Below are positions 60,763-64,000 of a DNA stretch of 64,000 nt, piece by piece. The notes below the pieces were generated by a model, which saw only the letters and a program-made list of their open reading frames with translations, did no database searches and had not been told where the DNA came from. The stretch spans positions 976,362 through 1,040,361 of the forward strand of contig NZ_JROG01000004.1 in assembly GCF_000786215.1 (NCBI RefSeq), read 5' to 3'. Within the stretch, counting starts at the first letter, position 1. Every line of letters starts with the position of its first letter. Source of the DNA: Sphingomonas sp. 35-24ZXX. Its GTDB lineage: Bacteria; Pseudomonadota; Alphaproteobacteria; Sphingomonadales; Sphingomonadaceae. A program made the translations under genes and the position numbers.

Positions 60763-61896
60763 ATGGCCGCGCCTGACCGTTTTCTGACCACCCATGTCGG
60801 CAGCCTGCCGCGCCCTGAAGCCCTGCTGGACCTCGTCTTCGCGCGCGAAGGCGGCGAGCAGGTTTCCGAAGAGGCGTTTGATGCCGCTGTCGAGGCCGCG
60901 ACCGCCTATGTCATCCGGCGGCAGATCGAGGCGGGAGTCAGCGTCGTCAACGATGGCGAGCAGTCCAAGCCCAGCTATGCCACCTACATCAAGCATCGCC
61001 TCTCCGGCTTCGGCGGCGAGGCGGGCCAGTATGAATTTGCCGATCTCGAGGCCTTCCCCGGCGCCAAGGCGCAGGTGTTCGGCAACAAGGGCCGCGCCCG
61101 ACGCACGGCGCCTGCCTGCACCGCGCCGATCACCGTGGTCGACATGGAAGCGCCGCGGATCGATGCCGAACGCTTGCAGCGGCTCGCCAATGGCCATGCC
61201 ACCTTCATGTCGGCGGCATCGCCGGGCGTCACCGCGCTGTTCTTCCCCAACCAGTTTTATGCCAGCGACGAGGACTATGTCTTCGCGCTCGCCGAGGGGC
61301 TGCGCCACGAATACGAGACGATCGCGGCTGCCGGAATCACCCTGCAGGTCGATTGCCCGGATCTCGCCATGGGCCGCCACGTGCAGTTTACCGATCTCAG
61401 CCTCGAGGATTTCCGCAAGCGCATCGGGATGAACGTCGCCGCGCTCAACCATGCGCTGCAGAATATCCCTTCCGAACAGCTGCGCATGCACCTGTGCTGG
61501 GGCAACTATCCCGGCCCGCACCACTGCGATGTCGCGCTCGACGAGATCGCCGACATCATCTGGACTGCCAAGCCGCAGACCGTGCTGCTTGAAGGCGCCA
61601 ACCCGCGCCATGCGCATGAGTTCGCGTTCTTCGAGAAGAACCCGCTGCCCGAAGGCAAGATCCTGTGCCCCGGCATGATCGAACCACAGAGCCCCTATAT
61701 CGAGCATCCCGAACTGATCGCGCAGCGCATCGGCCGTTATGCCGATCTGCTGGGGCGCGAACGCGTGATGGCGGGCGTCGACTGCGGCTTCTCCGTGCAT
61801 GCGGGCAGCAACAGCCTCGACCCCGAGATCGTCTGGGCCAAGCTGGCGGCGCTGTCGGAAGGTGCCCGCCTGGCGAGCGAAAAATACTGGCCCTAA
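60763..61896 (+). CDS. MetE-like methyltransferase core (C-terminal domain only)
   Basis: 377 aa from ATG 60763 (GGAG 10 nt upstream), half the size of MetE. FLTTHVGSLPRP opens the barrel; zinc ligands are all visible: H243 and C245 in MHLCWGN, E277 in LLEGAN, C341 in VDCGFSVHAG. This group activates a thiol for methyl or alkyl transfer; members include core MetE enzymes and epoxyalkane:CoM transferases. In a catabolic operon, demethylation or thiol-alkyl transfer is as likely as methionine synthesis. Confidence 0.86.
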   Translation: MAAPDRFLTTHVGSLPRPEALLDLVFAREGGEQVSEEAFDAAVEAATAYVIRRQIEAGVSVVNDGEQSKPSYATYIKHRLSGFGGEAGQYEFADLEAFPGAKAQVFGNKGRARRTAPACTAPITVVDMEAPRIDAERLQRLANGHATFMSAASPGVTALFFPNQFYASDEDYVFALAEGLRHEYETIAAAGITLQVDCPDLAMGRHVQFTDLSLEDFRKRIGMNVAALNHALQNIPSEQLRMHLCWGNYPGPHHCDVALDEIADIIWTAKPQTVLLEGANPRHAHEFAFFEKNPLPEGKILCPGMIEPQSPYIEHPELIAQRIGRYADLLGRERVMAGVDCGFSVHAGSNSLDPEIVWAKLAALSEGARLASEKYWP

Positions 61897-61957
61897 GCGC
61901 TTCGTCCGGCCTCCGGTCCCGATGGGGCCGGGGGCAGGCATCAAGCCGATGCGGGGG

Positions 61958-62428
61958 TCAGCCCGGCTTCTCGATCATGAAATACAGTGCCGAAATGAGC
62001 GGCACCGTCGCGATGAGGCCCCAGATCAGCCACAGCCGCGCCAGGCGGCGATACTCTTCGGGGACTTCCGCCGCGCCGGCAAAGGCATGCGCCATACGCG
62101 CCTGCTTGACCTGGATCGGGATCAGCAGCCCCAGCCAGATGATCCCGGCGGCAATGAACGACAGCTGGCTCCACAACAGCCAGGCAGGACCGGGGAAGTC
62201 ATAGCGCGCCTCGTACATCGCGCCATAGCCGCCGACGATCGTCAGGACGATCCCGGGCACGGTCAGCCCGAAATCGGTGCCGGTGACCATGCGTTGGCCG
62301 AACGACACGATCGAGGCATTGCGGGTGCGGTCGGCAAACACCTTCCACACCGCGGTCGCGGTGATGTTGCCCAGCAACAGGATGATGCCCAGGATGTGCG
62401 CGAATTTGTAGAGAGTGAAAGCGGTCAC
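61958..62428 (-). CDS. DUF2269-type integral membrane protein
   Basis: 156 aa from GTG 62428; the open frame beyond it is not membrane-like. Four hydrophobic segments (KFAHILGIILLLGNITATAV, LTVPGIVLTIVGGYGAMY, LSFIAAGIIWLGLLIPI, LWLIWGLIATVPLISALYF) with charged loops between them. Matches DUF2269-like membrane proteins of unknown function. Confidence 0.8.
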   Translation of the reverse strand: MTAFTLYKFAHILGIILLLGNITATAVWKVFADRTRNASIVSFGQRMVTGTDFGLTVPGIVLTIVGGYGAMYEARYDFPGPAWLLWSQLSFIAAGIIWLGLLIPIQVKQARMAHAFAGAAEVPEEYRRLARLWLIWGLIATVPLISALYFMIEKPG

Positions 62429-62712
62429 GGGTGGTTCCGAAAGTCGAGAATGGCCATTGTCTTCAGGACCCTTGGTAGCGTCCGCTCGATGGGTTTGTCT
62501 GCGCTTTATTTCGGGGGCCGAAAAACAGCGACCGGCGTACCCGAACGAGTCGCGTTTTTCGGCGGGGACAGGCATCGGCAGCGACAACTGCCGGGATGCG
62601 TGACGGTTGATCGCAAAAGCCGTGGCGTGGCCATTAAAGGCTCGACACAGCTGGCGCTTTATGATGTTTTCCCCGCACTGATTGCGGCGCATCGAAGACA
62701 CGGGAGAATCCT

Positions 62713-63627
62713 ATGGGAAGAGCCGCAGCAGCCGCGATCCCTGCGATTGATCGTCAGAGCCTCCAGCAGCTGGAAACCCATTTCATTGCGCCCGAGATCT
62801 ACCGGCGCGACGATCTTGCGGTGCGGCAGGGCAGGCTTGCCCAGCTGATCTCCAGCCGAGTCATTCCCCAGCTGCTGCGCCTGCATGGCGACGTGCTGCC
62901 GGATGCGCCATCGGTGGAAGTGCTGGTAGAGGCACTCGCACCCGACAGCGCCGATATCACCGGTCTCGCCGACATCATCCTGGGAAGCGATCTTGAGGCC
63001 GCCGTCAGCTATGTGACCGTATTGCGCGAACGCGGACTGTCGATGGACAGCCTGTTCATCGAACTGCTCGAACCCACCGCACGCCATCTGGGGGAGATGT
63101 GGGATCATGACGAATGTGATTTCGTCGATGTGACCCTCGGCGTGGCCCGGCTGCAGAAGCTGCTCGCCGCGTTCAACAATTCGCATACCGAGCCCGCGCT
63201 GGACAGCCGGCGGGCCGTGCTGATGGCGATGACGCCAGGAGACCAGCACTTTTTCGGTGTGACCATGGTCGAACGGTTCCTGCTCGCATCGGGCTGGAAG
63301 GTTCAGACGGAAACGTCAGCGACCATGCAGGAGATTGCCAATGCGGCCCAGGGGCGCTGGTTTGCGGTGGCGGGGCTGACCGCGGGTTCTACCGAAATGA
63401 TGGAGCCGCTGGCCGCAACGATCAGGCTGATCCGGCAGACCTCTGCCAACCCGCGGATCGGTATCATGGTGGGCGGACCTTTGTTCACGGCGAATCCGGC
63501 GGTGGCGCTGGAGGTGGGGGCAGACGAAACGGCGTCGAACGCGCCGGCTGCCGTGCTGGTGGCGCAGAAGCTGTTCGATGTCGCGATTGTCCAGCGCGAG
63601 CGTGCAGACGAACGCGGCACGCACTGA
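62713..63627 (+). CDS. Cobalamin-binding (AerR/PpaA-like) regulatory protein
   Basis: 304 aa, GGGAGA upstream. Residues about 90-155 form the helical B12 cap (LEPTARHLGEMWDHDECDFVD) and 165-300 a Rossmann B12 domain with the base-off signature D177-x-H179-x-x-G182 (GDQHFFG). AerR antirepressors and CarH-like light sensors share this arrangement; no DNA-binding domain is visible. The last gene before the rRNA operon; a light- or B12-responsive role is inferred. Confidence 0.85.
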   Translation: MGRAAAAAIPAIDRQSLQQLETHFIAPEIYRRDDLAVRQGRLAQLISSRVIPQLLRLHGDVLPDAPSVEVLVEALAPDSADITGLADIILGSDLEAAVSYVTVLRERGLSMDSLFIELLEPTARHLGEMWDHDECDFVDVTLGVARLQKLLAAFNNSHTEPALDSRRAVLMAMTPGDQHFFGVTMVERFLLASGWKVQTETSATMQEIANAAQGRWFAVAGLTAGSTEMMEPLAATIRLIRQTSANPRIGIMVGGPLFTANPAVALEVGADETASNAPAAVLVAQKLFDVAIVQRERADERGTH

Positions 63628-63714
63628 ACGCCCGCACTGAATGGCGGCAACGCCCGGTTTGCCGCGGTAACCCGATCAAAAAATGACAAATCGGCAGAAT
63701 CTGAAAAAAAGGGT

Positions 63715-63743
63715 TTGACCCGAATCGGAGTGCTCCATATATG
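63715..63743 (+). promoter_or_regulatory. rRNA operon promoter
   Basis: -35 TTGACC (63715-63720) and -10 TATATG (63738-63743) with an ideal 17-bp spacer, after an A-rich stretch (AAAAAATGACAAAT, then GAAAAAAAGG) resembling an UP element. Confidence 0.75.
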
Positions 63744-63881
63744 CCCCTTCACCGGACGGGACGCGGCGCCAACGCATCGCACTTTCGCCGGTCGCCAACA
63801 TAGACGGACACCAAGTCCCCCGGTTCGAAGATCGGGGCACACTGGTTGTCCGCTACTTTTGTCGGTGGTGACTTCGGTTGC

Positions 63882-63895
63882 GGCTCTTTGACATT
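63882..63895 (+). promoter_or_regulatory. boxA antitermination element
   Basis: GGCTCTTTGACATT matches the rrn boxA pattern TGCTCTTTAACAAT at 11 of 14 positions and lies in the transcribed leader, as expected for NusB/S10-dependent antitermination. Confidence 0.65.
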
Positions 63896-63907
63896 GTGAT
63901 TTAAGAT

Positions 63908-63995
63908 GAAGGGACATGTGGGCGACGGCGCCCGGTTCTGAGGAGTTCAAGGCCTCAGGTACCGGTTTGCATTAAGTCGTTCCTATATGTCCTTC
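63908..63995 (+). other. rRNA leader stem
   Basis: GAAGGGACATGT (63908-63919) can pair with ATATGTCCTTC (63985-63995) with one bulge, closing a leader hairpin of about 90 nt, probably part of 16S precursor folding or processing. Confidence 0.45.
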
Positions 63996-64000
63996 ACGTA

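Larger units (their letters stand above)
63628..64000 (+). other. rRNA operon promoter and leader region
   Basis: No protein gene. It contains a strong sigma70-type promoter, a boxA-like antitermination signal and a leader stem, and ends before the mature 16S sequence, which should start just outside the window. Confidence 0.7.

Noticed and set aside
63888..63893. TTGACA as a second rRNA promoter -35
   Set aside because: No -10-like hexamer at 16-18 bp; the sequence is better read as part of boxA.
63744..64000. 5' end of 16S rRNA inside the window
   Set aside because: The conserved 16S opening (AGAGTTTGAT) is not present; only promoter and leader are.

Overview
The window looks like chromosomal DNA of a GC-rich alphaproteobacterium of the sphingomonad group, perhaps Novosphingobium, Sphingopyxis or Blastomonas. 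The case rests on three large TonB-dependent receptors with IVVTA-type TonB boxes, the many accessory catabolic genes, an alphaproteobacterial-style chemotaxis operon and an rRNA promoter and leader at the right edge. The genus is inferred; no 16S sequence lies inside the window.

Layout. (1) 1-195: 5' end of an unidentified minus-strand gene. (2) 401-8749 (+): receptor, GPH-type MFS transporter, DUF3089 protein, Tat-type alpha/beta hydrolase, a 102-aa protein, a long methyltransferase and a secreted lipase-like hydrolase, mostly with 4-bp ATGA/GTGA overlaps. (3) 8755-12816: DUF1330 protein, aldehyde dehydrogenase, an Asp/Glu-racemase-fold protein and an FAD monooxygenase. (4) 12821-22610 (-): one long operon of SDR, triple RidA protein, second receptor, second long methyltransferase, second about 100-aa protein, second GPH transporter, amidohydrolase-like protein and SDR. 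(5) 22768-33625: MFS exporter, SnoaL-like protein, two NodB/PuuE-type hydrolases, an isochorismatase-family hydrolase, an HMG-CoA-lyase-like enzyme, a GntR/UTRA regulator, a class III CoA-transferase, LeuCD-like hydratase subunits and a fumarate-reductase-like flavoprotein. (6) 33761-40667: DUF2805 protein, two-component system, DUF4424 protein, a small secreted protein, alanine dehydrogenase and its Lrp regulator. (7) 40717-51193 (-): chemotaxis operon with two cheB paralogs and two receptors. (8) 51749-53263: PhoB-box-preceded phosphate-type porin. (9) 53301-61896: an IclR-controlled catabolic locus. (10) 61958-64000: DUF2269 membrane protein, an AerR-like B12-binding protein and an rRNA promoter with leader.

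How the parts fit. A 22-bp motif, TTGATATA-N8-ACAATT, occurs in the three control regions of sections 4 and 5 (22612, 27981, 28997). I propose it is the operator of the GntR/UTRA regulator, tying about 18 genes into one regulon. The gene content suggests uptake and breakdown of a cyclic amide or N-heterocyclic compound: amide and imide ring-opening enzymes, RidA, then hydratase, CoA-transferase and C-C lyase producing central metabolites. A second regulon is suggested by paired TTCG-N5-CGAA dyads, 19 bp apart, upstream of both the citrate-synthase-like/CoA-transferase pair and the third receptor operon. A third candidate set of sites (CCAT-N3-ATGG) lies around the two-component locus. Sections 2 and 4 share four gene types (receptor, GPH transporter, long methyltransferase, about 100-aa partner), which is the best candidate for an undescribed conserved module.
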